From Eubacteriaceae bacterium (GTDB lineage: Bacteria; Bacillota; Clostridia; Lachnospirales; Lachnospiraceae): a DNA stretch of 45,817 nucleotides. The position numbers were made by a program, and so were the translations under genes. Under the pieces are notes generated by a model. It was not told the origin of the DNA. It searched no databases and worked only from the letters and a program-made list of their open reading frames with translations. Position 1 is the first letter of the stretch. Each line of letters opens with the position of its first letter. Shown one piece after another: positions 1-6,824 of the stretch. Where the stretch lies: contig CAJSYQ010000030.1 in the NCBI GenBank assembly GCA_910574015.1, positions 1-45,817 of the forward strand, written 5' to 3'.

Positions 1-14
1 ATTATTTTCGTTGT

Positions 15-130
15 ATAATAAGTCTGACGTACAAGATCACTCTCTTTCGTATAGTTTGATGTGCAAACTTATTATACATGAGAAAGTGTCTTGTGCGTTA
101 TTTTATTTTTCAAAAAGTTGTAAAGTGGTG
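15..130 (+). repeat. left copy of a structured ~115-bp repeat, inverted relative to the right window end
   Basis: Bases 15-130 align with the reverse complement of 45705-45817. Shared exact blocks include ATAATAAGTCTG, TGCAAACTTATTATACAT and AAAAGTTGTAAAGTGGTG. Inside the copy, TGTATAATAAGT (12-23) is the exact inverse of ACTTATTATACA downstream. ACGTACAAGA is also inverted in TCTTGTGCGT, so the two stems interleave in the order a-b-a'-b'. The b stem is kept in the right copy although its sequence differs (CAGGA/TCCTG against CAAGA/TCTTG). That is a compensated change and argues for selection on base pairing or protein binding. The TATAAT cores could also act as -10 boxes. The family of the repeat is unknown to me. 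Confidence 0.75.
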
Positions 131-136
131 TATATA

Positions 137-397
137 TTGAAAAGCGAATTATTTGAAAATATTGTTGATCTTATTAGAGAAATTTTGGGGGAATCTAATA
201 TTAATATAACAGAGGAGACCAGATTTTTTGAGGATCTGGAGTTTGATTCGATTTCCACAATACAGCTACTTGTCTTGGCTGAAGAAAACTTCGGATTCGA
301 TTCAGAGGATTCGGAAGAGAGCCTTTATGCATTTGAGACAGTCAGAGCATTTGTTGATTTTGTAGAGAAAATGCTGCGGGGGAAGTCAAATAAATAA
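137..397 (+). CDS. acyl carrier protein, orphan
   Basis: This is a small acidic protein of about 86 residues. It follows the acyl carrier protein pattern: an N-terminal helix (SELFENIVDLIREILG), then EDLEFDSIS, where the serine of DSI is the expected 4'-phosphopantetheine site, then an acidic helix II (LVLAEENFGF) and a C-terminal helix (RAFVDFVEKM). DSI replaces the usual DSL of FabC-type ACPs, so a specialised pathway rather than housekeeping fatty acid synthesis is likely. The reading frame is open upstream through the repeat. I chose TTG at 137 because it gives the normal family length; GTG at 125 or 128 is possible, and no clear Shine-Dalgarno decides it. The likely transcription signals lie in the repeat. 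No ligase or ketosynthase sits directly beside it inside the window. Confidence 0.75.
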   Translation: MKSELFENIVDLIREILGESNINITEETRFFEDLEFDSISTIQLLVLAEENFGFDSEDSEESLYAFETVRAFVDFVEKMLRGKSNK

Positions 398-444
398 TCT
401 GTATGATAATATGTTATTTAGAATAAAGGGTATTTAAAGAGAGA

Positions 445-1275
445 TTAACTTTTGTTGTTTCGTCGGTATTTCCTTAATGCCAAACCCGATGCAAATACCA
501 GAGCTACAGGAAGAATTCCGGTAATTGGGTCTAATATGACGGAATAGCTTTCTTTCATCTGAAACACATCAGCTGTGACAAATAACAGGGTTGGTACTGC
601 ATCTTCCATGGAATGAAGGATAACACATGGCCAGACCGAATTAGTTAATCTCCGTAATTCAACAAATACTGGCGACCAAAATATCATAATAATAATTCCA
701 GTAACTACCATCATTGGTCTGCTCGTTTCGGTAAAATATTCATCGGGCAAGAAAAACAGATAATATGTAATATGCCAGGAACCCCAGATCAAACCATTCA
801 CCAAATATAAGAACCAATCGTTCATTCCTGTTTTCTCTAAAAAAGGAACCAGACACCCTCTCCATGCAAATTCTTCAAATATGTTTTTCAGACAGTTGGC
901 TAAAAATGTGCCAAGTATCAATCCAAATAATCCACTTAACGCAACATCATTTATGACCAACCCGTTCATAATTTTTGCTGCAATTATACTAACAAGCATT
1001 ATGAATGGAAATAAAGCAACTGAAAAAATATACCATTTCAAATTATTTTTTCGTCCAACCCTTAAACCAATTTGTTTTAAATCCCTATTCAATATTTGCA
1101 AAATAACACCTGTCAAACAAGGAAGTACTAACCATAATCCCATTCCCAGTGAATTACCTTCTGGTTGTTCCGTAAGAACCTGGTCAAGCAAATATCCGTA
1201 ACCTCCTGCAGTAATTGTTACAAATATAAATATAGCGAGTGTAACTCTATCTCTCTTTTTCATTTTTTCCCTCAT
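445..1275 (-). CDS. CPBP-family intramembrane glutamic protease (CAAX protease-like)
   Basis: A polytopic membrane protein with roughly eight hydrophobic segments and the three ABI/CPBP motifs. These are EEFAWRG (the EExxxR motif), WGSWH (the xxxxH motif) and HSMED in the last third. By family knowledge these residues form an intramembrane protease related to Rce1. In bacteria such proteins often act in bacteriocin immunity, peptide maturation or regulated proteolysis; the substrate here is unknown. The ATG at 1275 forms an ATGA overlap with the stop of the upstream TetR gene, so the pair is translationally coupled. A second ATG at 1263 is also possible. It is presumably controlled by that TetR through the palindrome at 1883-1930. 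Confidence 0.85.
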   Translation of the reverse strand: MREKMKKRDRVTLAIFIFVTITAGGYGYLLDQVLTEQPEGNSLGMGLWLVLPCLTGVILQILNRDLKQIGLRVGRKNNLKWYIFSVALFPFIMLVSIIAAKIMNGLVINDVALSGLFGLILGTFLANCLKNIFEEFAWRGCLVPFLEKTGMNDWFLYLVNGLIWGSWHITYYLFFLPDEYFTETSRPMMVVTGIIIMIFWSPVFVELRRLTNSVWPCVILHSMEDAVPTLLFVTADVFQMKESYSVILDPITGILPVALVFASGLALRKYRRNNKS

Positions 1276-1847
1276 CCTCTCTTCAATATTGCTAAAAACC
1301 ATTCTTTGTCTGGCAATTTCAGATCGTCTCTTGCAACCAGGGTTTCTGCAAAACCCTGAATACTACTATAAAATAATACGGAAAGTGTCAGTGGATCTCC
1401 TTCTCGAATAACACCTAATTCCTGCCCTTTTTCTATATATGGAACGCTCATTGCCTCAAGATCATGTGCTTTTATCATTTGGGCAGCCCGTTCTGAAACA
1501 TCCTTGGCATTTATTGCTGCCATTCCCATAAAAACAAACATTCTTGATGCAAAATTATTCTGGGTGGCAACAGCCAGGAACCATTCAACTTGTTTTTCAA
1601 AAAACACCAGTGGCAATTCATTCTCCCCACAGGCAATTGTTAATTTCTCACACCCTATTTCCACCAATGCCTCGTACAAAGACAATTTGTTTGGGAAATA
1701 ATGAAACATTAAACCCGAGCTAATTCCTGCTTCTTCTGCAATTTTTCTGGTAGATGTTCCATAAAATCCATATCGTATGAAATGATTCAACGAAATATCT
1801 AAGATTTGATATTTTCTCATTTCGTATTGTTCTTCTTTCTTAGTCAT
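1272..1847 (-). CDS. TetR/AcrR-family transcriptional regulator
   Basis: 191 residues. The N-terminal helix-turn-helix is typical of TetR (ILDISLNHFIRYGFYGTSTRKIAEEAG followed by ISSGLMFHYFPNKLSLYEAL, described here in two parts). The C-terminal two thirds is a helical ligand/dimerisation region with no identifiable ligand. It is the first gene of a two-gene operon with the CPBP protease, overlapping it by four bases. A 48-bp perfect palindrome lies 36 bp upstream of its start, which predicts autorepression and a strong, ligand-released control of the protease gene. Confidence 0.9.
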   Translation of the reverse strand: MTKKEEQYEMRKYQILDISLNHFIRYGFYGTSTRKIAEEAGISSGLMFHYFPNKLSLYEALVEIGCEKLTIACGENELPLVFFEKQVEWFLAVATQNNFASRMFVFMGMAAINAKDVSERAAQMIKAHDLEAMSVPYIEKGQELGVIREGDPLTLSVLFYSSIQGFAETLVARDDLKLPDKEWFLAILKRG

Positions 1848-1882
1848 TTTGCGCCCCCATTTTATAACAACATTGCATCTGT

Positions 1883-1930
1883 TTTATTGAGCAATCGCTT
1901 AATATATATATTAAGCGATTGCTCAATAAA
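1883..1930. promoter_or_regulatory. 48-bp perfect palindrome, predicted TetR operator
   Basis: The two 24-base halves are exact reverse complements around position 1906/1907. Each half carries TTGAGCAATCGCTTAA or its complement, and this unit is itself an imperfect dyad (AGC-N4-GCT). The site could therefore bind two TetR dimers. The AT core (AATATATATATT) could overlap a -10 region. It lies just upstream of the TetR gene on the minus strand. Bases 1931-2133 beyond it hold nothing I can assign. Confidence 0.85.
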
Positions 1931-2133
1931 TGTCAAGTGCTAAGTACAGGATATTTTCTATAAATTTTATAGAATTAAAAGATAAAGCATTTTTTGCAGT
2001 TAGGTTGTCGGATAATCAAAATGTTGGGATTGTTGATTTGAGATAGGAATTAAGGATATATGTCGTCTTACATAAAATAGACTGGGTATAATGTTCTTCG
2101 CATATGCATTGCAGACAGTCCGGGCATTTGCTC

Positions 2134-3294
2134 CTAGAGGTATTGGTATTTCATTGGCACTAGAGTGACAAGCTTTTTTTCTTTATAAAACTCAGGATTA
2201 TTGTACATAAATTCTACATCCTCCGCAATCCGTTTTTTTCCCAAAGTAGTAAAAGCTGAGATTTTTTTCGAGTTTTTTGCTTTATGGATTGCCAGAGAGT
2301 CCTTTGGAGCAACAATTTTACCAGCTGGAATATAGTCAGGAATCTCTTCGTCATTATCATTGATACAATGAAGGCGGGTATTTTTTCCCAGAAAAATGAG
2401 GGTCTCAACCCCTTCCTCTTTCTGATCATCAGCATACAAGCTTGGCAGAATCGTAACACTTTGCATTGAGGCAGGGAACGTCAGGCTTTTTAGTGAGCTG
2501 CATCCCGTAAAGGCACATTGCGGAATGATAAGTTCTTTTTGGTTTGCCGAAAAGTTTATTTCTTCTAGATTTTTGCAATTCTGAAAAAAATAATCTATCT
2601 TTATTATGTTGCCCGGAAGATTGATCTTTCTAATTCCTGACCTGCACAAACAGCTTGTTTCCAGATGGCCTTTATATCCATCTGGAAATATGATCTCTTC
2701 GACTAAGGATTCCGTAAAGGAACAATATCCTAAGGAAGTGTTCGTGCCTTTTATCACAACCTTTTTTACCTGACTTCCCATAAAAGCGTATCTGTCCACA
2801 GTTGACAGGCTTTCGGGCAATATTACTTCATCCGCTTTCAGGTAAGCAAAACCGGAATCATAAATATTGTTAATACCTTCTGAAACGATAACTTTATTTA
2901 AAATCTTGTCCCTTCTTGTATTCCACATTAGATTTTGGTTTAGACCACCGAATTCATGTTTTTCATAATCCGGATCGGATTCATCTCTTGGAACACCAAT
3001 TGAACTGATCCGGAAATTATGAAATCTGGTTGGGATAACCAATTCTTCATCCTCTGTCTTAATGCCCAGCAGACAAATTCCCTGATTCCCCAAACAATAT
3101 CTGATCCAGCTGTAGTGGTTTCCATCGATTTCCACATCATTTTCTTCTATTATTGTTCCCTCGAGCAACTGATTTCGAATTGATTCTTCGTCAGGCTGCT
3201 GCACGGGAGCCACGGATGAATTTTTACAGGACGTAAAGAGGGTTACGAACATAAAGACAACTAAAAATAAAATTGTTAGTTTACTAATTGTCAT
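2134..3294 (-). CDS. lipoprotein with BspA-type leucine-rich repeats (LRR_5)
   Basis: About 386 residues. The N-terminus is a lipoprotein signal (hydrophobic run, then LFTSC with the cysteine near residue 23). From about residue 120 onward there are LRR_5/BspA-like units, for example LPESLSTVDRYAFMGS, IIFPDGYKG, INLPGNIIKIDYFFQNCKNL and IPQCAFTGCSSLKSLTFP. These repeats are common in surface proteins of gut Firmicutes and are thought to bind host or bacterial ligands; the partner here is unknown. I prefer ATG at 3294 over GTG at 3303 because AAGGAAAGG lies eight bases upstream of it. It appears monocistronic. Confidence 0.85.
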   Translation of the reverse strand: MTISKLTILFLVVFMFVTLFTSCKNSSVAPVQQPDEESIRNQLLEGTIIEENDVEIDGNHYSWIRYCLGNQGICLLGIKTEDEELVIPTRFHNFRISSIGVPRDESDPDYEKHEFGGLNQNLMWNTRRDKILNKVIVSEGINNIYDSGFAYLKADEVILPESLSTVDRYAFMGSQVKKVVIKGTNTSLGYCSFTESLVEEIIFPDGYKGHLETSCLCRSGIRKINLPGNIIKIDYFFQNCKNLEEINFSANQKELIIPQCAFTGCSSLKSLTFPASMQSVTILPSLYADDQKEEGVETLIFLGKNTRLHCINDNDEEIPDYIPAGKIVAPKDSLAIHKAKNSKKISAFTTLGKKRIAEDVEFMYNNPEFYKEKKLVTLVPMKYQYL

Positions 3295-3303
3295 AATAAG
3301 CAC

Positions 3304-3714
3304 CTTTCCTTATTGGTGGAAGATTATTTTGTGGAGTAATTAACGGATTGATATGGGGCCGCCAGTGTACTACCAACTATAATACCAGTATTTAATACAA
3401 GTGTACTGGAATGAGTCAGAAAAATCAACCATTCTGTCAACTTTTGATTTTTTTTTGTATAATGGACAGCACCCTGTTTACGCCTGCCGGCATCCCTCTC
3501 ATAGATGTCCAGCATAAACTAATAAATTTTCCCACAATCCCCCAATATACTAAATTGCCTGGTGGTGATATTTTTCATTCGCCATCTCTCCGTTCTGTGT
3601 ACATTTTCGTAACAGCTCCGTTTTCTGTCCGAACTGCTATATCCGCAATACCATTGTATGAAATCTATTGCCGACTCACAAGTAGAGAAAATGATTATAA
3701 TCAAATTTACTGCA
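3304..3714. other. intergenic stretch with no supportable gene
   Basis: Only short frames are found on both strands (up to about 120 codons), and they have no recognisable domains, signal peptides or good ribosome binding sites. A TATAAT box occurs on the plus strand near 3461 after an AT-rich run, but nothing coding follows it. The composition suggests decayed sequence between two unrelated operons. Confidence 0.4.
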
Positions 3715-3748
3715 AAAGACGCCCGTGTTGTATCACACAGGCGTCTTT
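3715..3748 (-). terminator. rho-independent terminator of the MerR-ABC operon
   Basis: AAAGACGCC and GGCGTCTTT form a stem with an extra CGTGT/ACACA pairing around a short loop. On the minus strand it ends in TTTTGC just after the stop of the HTH gene at 3763. Confidence 0.75.
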
Positions 3749-3762
3749 CCATTATCCGTACA

Positions 3763-3999
3763 CTATTTTTTAATGGTGCTATGTGCCAGGCCATATTGAT
3801 CGGCCAAGGCATCTATGGAAAATCCTAATTGAAAAAGTCTTTGAATTTCTTTGTTTCTCTCTTGATAGAATACCCGTGAGCCATTGACGGCTCCCCATTC
3901 TTTTTTTGTGGAGGTCTTTGGGATATACAGAAGCTCTCCATAGACATACTTTTGAAGCTCTTCTATTTTTCTTTTTGTTTTTTTAAAACGATTCCACAT
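3763..3999 (-). CDS. small CD3324-like helix-turn-helix protein
   Basis: About 78 residues from ATG at 3999. It contains EELQKYVYGELLYIPK, then a Lys/Trp segment (KKEWGAVNGSR), then YQERNKEIQRLFQLGFSID and ALADQYGLAHSTIKK. This is the layout of the CD3324/Mor-like small HTH family, in which the last helices read as a DNA-binding HTH. It is the last gene of the operon and overlaps the end of the ABC-2 permease by about 37 bases. An earlier ATG at 4038 would lengthen it inside the permease, which I consider less likely. The target is unknown; its place in a drug-exporter operon suggests a second layer of control. Confidence 0.65.
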   Translation of the reverse strand: MWNRFKKTKRKIEELQKYVYGELLYIPKTSTKKEWGAVNGSRVFYQERNKEIQRLFQLGFSIDALADQYGLAHSTIKK

Positions 4000-4679
4000 A
4001 AAATTACCGCTGCAAAAAAGATAAAGATCAGATACCATAGATTTTCAAATGAAAACCCATTATCCAACATCAATCGGTATCCCCAGGAGGCCGGGAAAAT
4101 TAGTCCTATCGTTTCCAAAAAATCGGGTAGGAGCTCAACGGTAAACATAATTCCCGAAAGCATAATTGAGGGCAGAAACACTAGTTGTGCTATCATCGTC
4201 AGTTTCGCTTGATTTTTTACCGTCAGTCCTAAAACACTTCCAATGCTTAACGACGTGGTAATGTATATAGCAAGTGCAGGAAAGAAAAACGGAAGTTGTA
4301 TTGGCAAAGCTGCTTCAAATAGAATAGGGGCAAGCAGCACGATCACAACACAGGTGATCATCAAATGAACAAATGCTGAAAGGAACATTGTAACAAGCCC
4401 TAAATAGATAGGTACTCCGTTTGCTTTATAAACTTTTTTTATGTCACTTCCGTAAGTTTCAGTCAAGGACGGCGGTAATCCGATAAATGCCCCCATGGAA
4501 ACACTCATTACGATCATAGATTGTATTAGTGTACTTCTCATTTCGGGCATAATGGAAGTAAAAATACCGCCCATAAGAAGAAAGAAAATAAGCGGAACGA
4601 TATAGCATGTAACTAAGAGGGACTTACTTCGTATATCCAATTTCCACTGTAACGCTACACCATATAAAAAACCGTTCAT
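3963..4679 (-). CDS. ABC-2 type transporter permease
   Basis: About 238 residues with six hydrophobic segments, in the ABC-2 permease pattern (LLVTCYIVPLIFFLLMGG near the N-terminus, SIGSVLGLTV and LPSIMLSGIMF near the middle, then a terminal hydrophobic helix and Lys-rich tail). The ATG at 4679 follows the ATPase stop by one base and has GGGAGGG upstream, so it is favoured over an upstream in-frame ATG at 4736. Together with the ATPase it should form a membrane exporter, probably for an antibiotic or peptide, given the MerR regulator with a TipAS domain. Confidence 0.88.
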   Translation of the reverse strand: MNGFLYGVALQWKLDIRSKSLLVTCYIVPLIFFLLMGGIFTSIMPEMRSTLIQSMIVMSVSMGAFIGLPPSLTETYGSDIKKVYKANGVPIYLGLVTMFLSAFVHLMITCVVIVLLAPILFEAALPIQLPFFFPALAIYITTSLSIGSVLGLTVKNQAKLTMIAQLVFLPSIMLSGIMFTVELLPDFLETIGLIFPASWGYRLMLDNGFSFENLWYLIFIFFAAVILCGIVLKKQKEK

Positions 4680-4680
4680 T

Positions 4681-5496
4681 CTATTTCCCTCCCCTTGCCA
4701 TTTCGATAAAATGTTGTTCAAGTGTACCACGGTCAACTTTAATATCCAATATATGAATTTCTTTTTGCTTCAGATCATTAAGCAGGGAAATCAAAGTATC
4801 TTCAACATTATCTGTTTCGAAAGTGCTGTTCCCCTGCTGCGTTTTGATTTGGATAATATACTTTTCCCCAATCTTATCTGTCAGTTCTGCCGCTGTGCCA
4901 CAAAAGGCAATATTCCCATTATTCAAAATTGCAATGCGGTCACATAAGTTTTCCACTTCTGCCATATCGTGACTCGCCAAAACAATCGTTTTCCCTTGTG
5001 ACTTGAGTTTACGAATTTCCTCATGAAGTGAAATCCTGCCCAGGGTATCAAGCCCCGCAGTCGGCTCATCAAGAAAAATAATATCTGGATCACCAATAAG
5101 TGCAAGGGCAAGATGTAACCGCCTTTTTTGTCCTGTGGATAGTTGGCTGTACTGTTTCTTCGTGGTTTCTTTAATGCCAAGAGCGTTAAGCATAGTGAAA
5201 TCAGTCTTTGCCCTGTTCCATTTTGCAAATAATCTTAAAGCCTCCATTGGTTTGATATGGGCAGGCAAAGAGGAAGACTGCAACTGAATACCCTTTTTTC
5301 CGTTTACCGTAATTGTACCGCTATCATATTTTCTCAAACCCTCAATACATTCAAGGGCTGTCGTTTTGCCTGCACCATTTACACCGAGCAGAGCGAAAGC
5401 TTCTCCCTTTTCAATTTCTAAATCAAGTCCGCCAAGAACAATGTTGCTGTCATAGCTTTTCTTTAATCCACGAACTTGTATTGCACTATTCATCAT
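4681..5496 (-). CDS. ABC transporter ATP-binding protein
   Basis: 271 residues. Visible motifs are Walker A GVNGAGKTT, Q-loop region GIQLQSSSLP, signature LSTGQKRR, Walker B IIFLDEPTAGLD and H-loop LASHD. The C-terminal extension of about 60 residues is typical of CcmA/NatA-like drug exporter ATPases. It overlaps the upstream MerR gene by four bases (ATGA) and is followed after one base by its permease, so the three genes are coupled. Confidence 0.92.
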   Translation of the reverse strand: MMNSAIQVRGLKKSYDSNIVLGGLDLEIEKGEAFALLGVNGAGKTTALECIEGLRKYDSGTITVNGKKGIQLQSSSLPAHIKPMEALRLFAKWNRAKTDFTMLNALGIKETTKKQYSQLSTGQKRRLHLALALIGDPDIIFLDEPTAGLDTLGRISLHEEIRKLKSQGKTIVLASHDMAEVENLCDRIAILNNGNIAFCGTAAELTDKIGEKYIIQIKTQQGNSTFETDNVEDTLISLLNDLKQKEIHILDIKVDRGTLEQHFIEMARGGK

Positions 5497-6290
5497 TCCA
5501 CCCCCTCAAAGGGATTTTCTCCAAGTCTTGAAAAGTAGATTTGCAAAGCCGGCTCTAAATAGTCGTTTACAATTTTCTGTCTTTCTTCCCAAGCATTTGC
5601 AGCAGTATCAATATTGCCGACCTCCACTAATTTCGGAAGCAAACTCATATCGCCGTTGGTAAATTCCGTAATCAATCCCCAATACTCTTTTACAACTCGT
5701 TGGCATTTCTCACTTTCAGGGGACACGCCTGCCTTTTGAAGTTCTATAATTTCATCACTTAAACGGTTAAATCTATCCATAAAATTCAAACCTCTTTCCT
5801 GATCAAACCGATTACGGATATGGTCAAGCGTATCATCATCAAAACGCTTAATGAGATAGTAGGAATCGTTTTTCATTTGCAGATTGACAATAATATCTGC
5901 ATACTTCTTAAAATTGACTGTCTGCATTTGTAACACTTCTTCCTTTAACTGTTCGATGGCTGTCAAAGAAGCTGTCAGCTGTTCTATTTTCTCTCGTATG
6001 CTATCTGCCTGTTCGGTAAGGGCGGCCGCCACAGCAGTCGGTGTTTCTAAGGAAATTAAGCGATGCTTTATATCATCCAAAGAAAAACCCAGTGATTTCA
6101 AAGATATAATTTGATGTAGCATAACTAAATCTTTATCCGTATAAAGTCTTCGTCCCCCTTCACTCTCTGCGGAAGGAGATAACAAGCCTTCCCTGTCATA
6201 GTATTGCAATGTACGGACAGTAACTCCTAGTTTCTTTGCAGCCTCTCCAACCGTCATAAACCCAAGCGGTATTGCTCTGTGTTTTGCCAT
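5493..6290 (-). CDS. MerR-family regulator with TipAS-type ligand domain
   Basis: 265 residues. The N-terminal winged HTH is classical MerR (TVGEAAKKLGVTVRTLQYYDREGLLSPS in order, cited in parts). It is followed by a long dimerisation coiled coil (about residues 85-120) and a C-terminal helical domain with YWGLITEFTNGDMSLLPKLV, which resembles the TipA antibiotic-binding domain (TipAS). Known relatives bind thiopeptides and other cyclic peptides and activate exporter genes. It is the first gene of the MerR-ATPase-permease-HTH operon, which suggests inducible export of a bound compound. No transmembrane segments. Confidence 0.88.
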   Translation of the reverse strand: MAKHRAIPLGFMTVGEAAKKLGVTVRTLQYYDREGLLSPSAESEGGRRLYTDKDLVMLHQIISLKSLGFSLDDIKHRLISLETPTAVAAALTEQADSIREKIEQLTASLTAIEQLKEEVLQMQTVNFKKYADIIVNLQMKNDSYYLIKRFDDDTLDHIRNRFDQERGLNFMDRFNRLSDEIIELQKAGVSPESEKCQRVVKEYWGLITEFTNGDMSLLPKLVEVGNIDTAANAWEERQKIVNDYLEPALQIYFSRLGENPFEGVE

Positions 6291-6305
6291 AATTGCCTGC
6301 CTCCT

Positions 6306-6343
6306 ATGATGTATTATACATCATTACGTTACGTCACAAACAA
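6306..6343 (-). promoter_or_regulatory. promoter and dyad of the MerR operon
   Basis: On the minus strand, TTGTTT (6343-6338) and TATAAT (6318-6313) are separated by 19 bases, the long spacer typical of MerR-activated promoters. A dyad, ATGATGTA-TTA-TACATCAT (6306-6324), overlaps the -10 box. The -35 match is only moderate. Confidence 0.6.
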
Positions 6344-6483
6344 GACCTTTTTCAAAAAAATTTGCGGCTGAGATTTCTCCCTGCCGCATCCATTTGTGTT
6401 CCAGAAGTTCCTGTACGTCTTGGAACAGTTACTTTGGGGTGCTTGCAAAAGATAAGAAGAAGATAAGAAGAACGGGAAAAACA

Positions 6484-6770
6484 TTGACAAAATAAAGAAG
6501 TTGTGATAAAGTACCACCAATAACATAAGAAAAGCGAAGACGGAAAAAAGTAGTTTAGTTGGAAGCATCCAGAGAGAATAGTACTTGGTGGAAGCTATTT
6601 ATGTGGAAATTAGACGAAAACCATTCCAGAGCTGTAATGCTGAAATGAGTAAGTGTTACCGTATGCCTGCGTTAAAGGATAGGATTTGATAGAATCTGAA
6701 GTGAAAGGTTAAGGTGGAACCGTGCTAATTGCACCCTTAAGACTATGTGATTATGGTCTTATGGGTGCTT
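6484..6770 (+). promoter_or_regulatory. threonyl T-box riboswitch leader with promoter and terminator
   Basis: The promoter is TTGACA at 6484 with a weak TAAAGT box 17 bases on. The leader has the stem I features CCAGAGAG (near 6571) and GGTG. The specifier is most likely ACC (threonine) at 6620-6622 within AAAACCATTCCAGAGC. The stem III end GCGTTAAAG and the T-box AAGGTGGAACCGTG (6711-6724) follow. The terminator hairpin GCACCCTTAAGAC/GTCTTATGGGTGC (6731-6768) ends in TTTTCTT. By T-box knowledge, uncharged tRNA-Thr pairs with the specifier and the T-box bulge, prevents termination and induces thrS during threonine starvation or ThrRS inhibition. Confidence 0.93.
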
Positions 6771-6824
6771 TTCTTATGTTGTTGCCAAATAGTTAAAGCT
6801 GAAAAGAGAAAGGAGCAACAAATT

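Noticed and set aside
3304-3714. Small genes between the LRR lipoprotein and the MerR operon
   Set aside because: Only short frames on both strands without domains, signals or ribosome binding sites.
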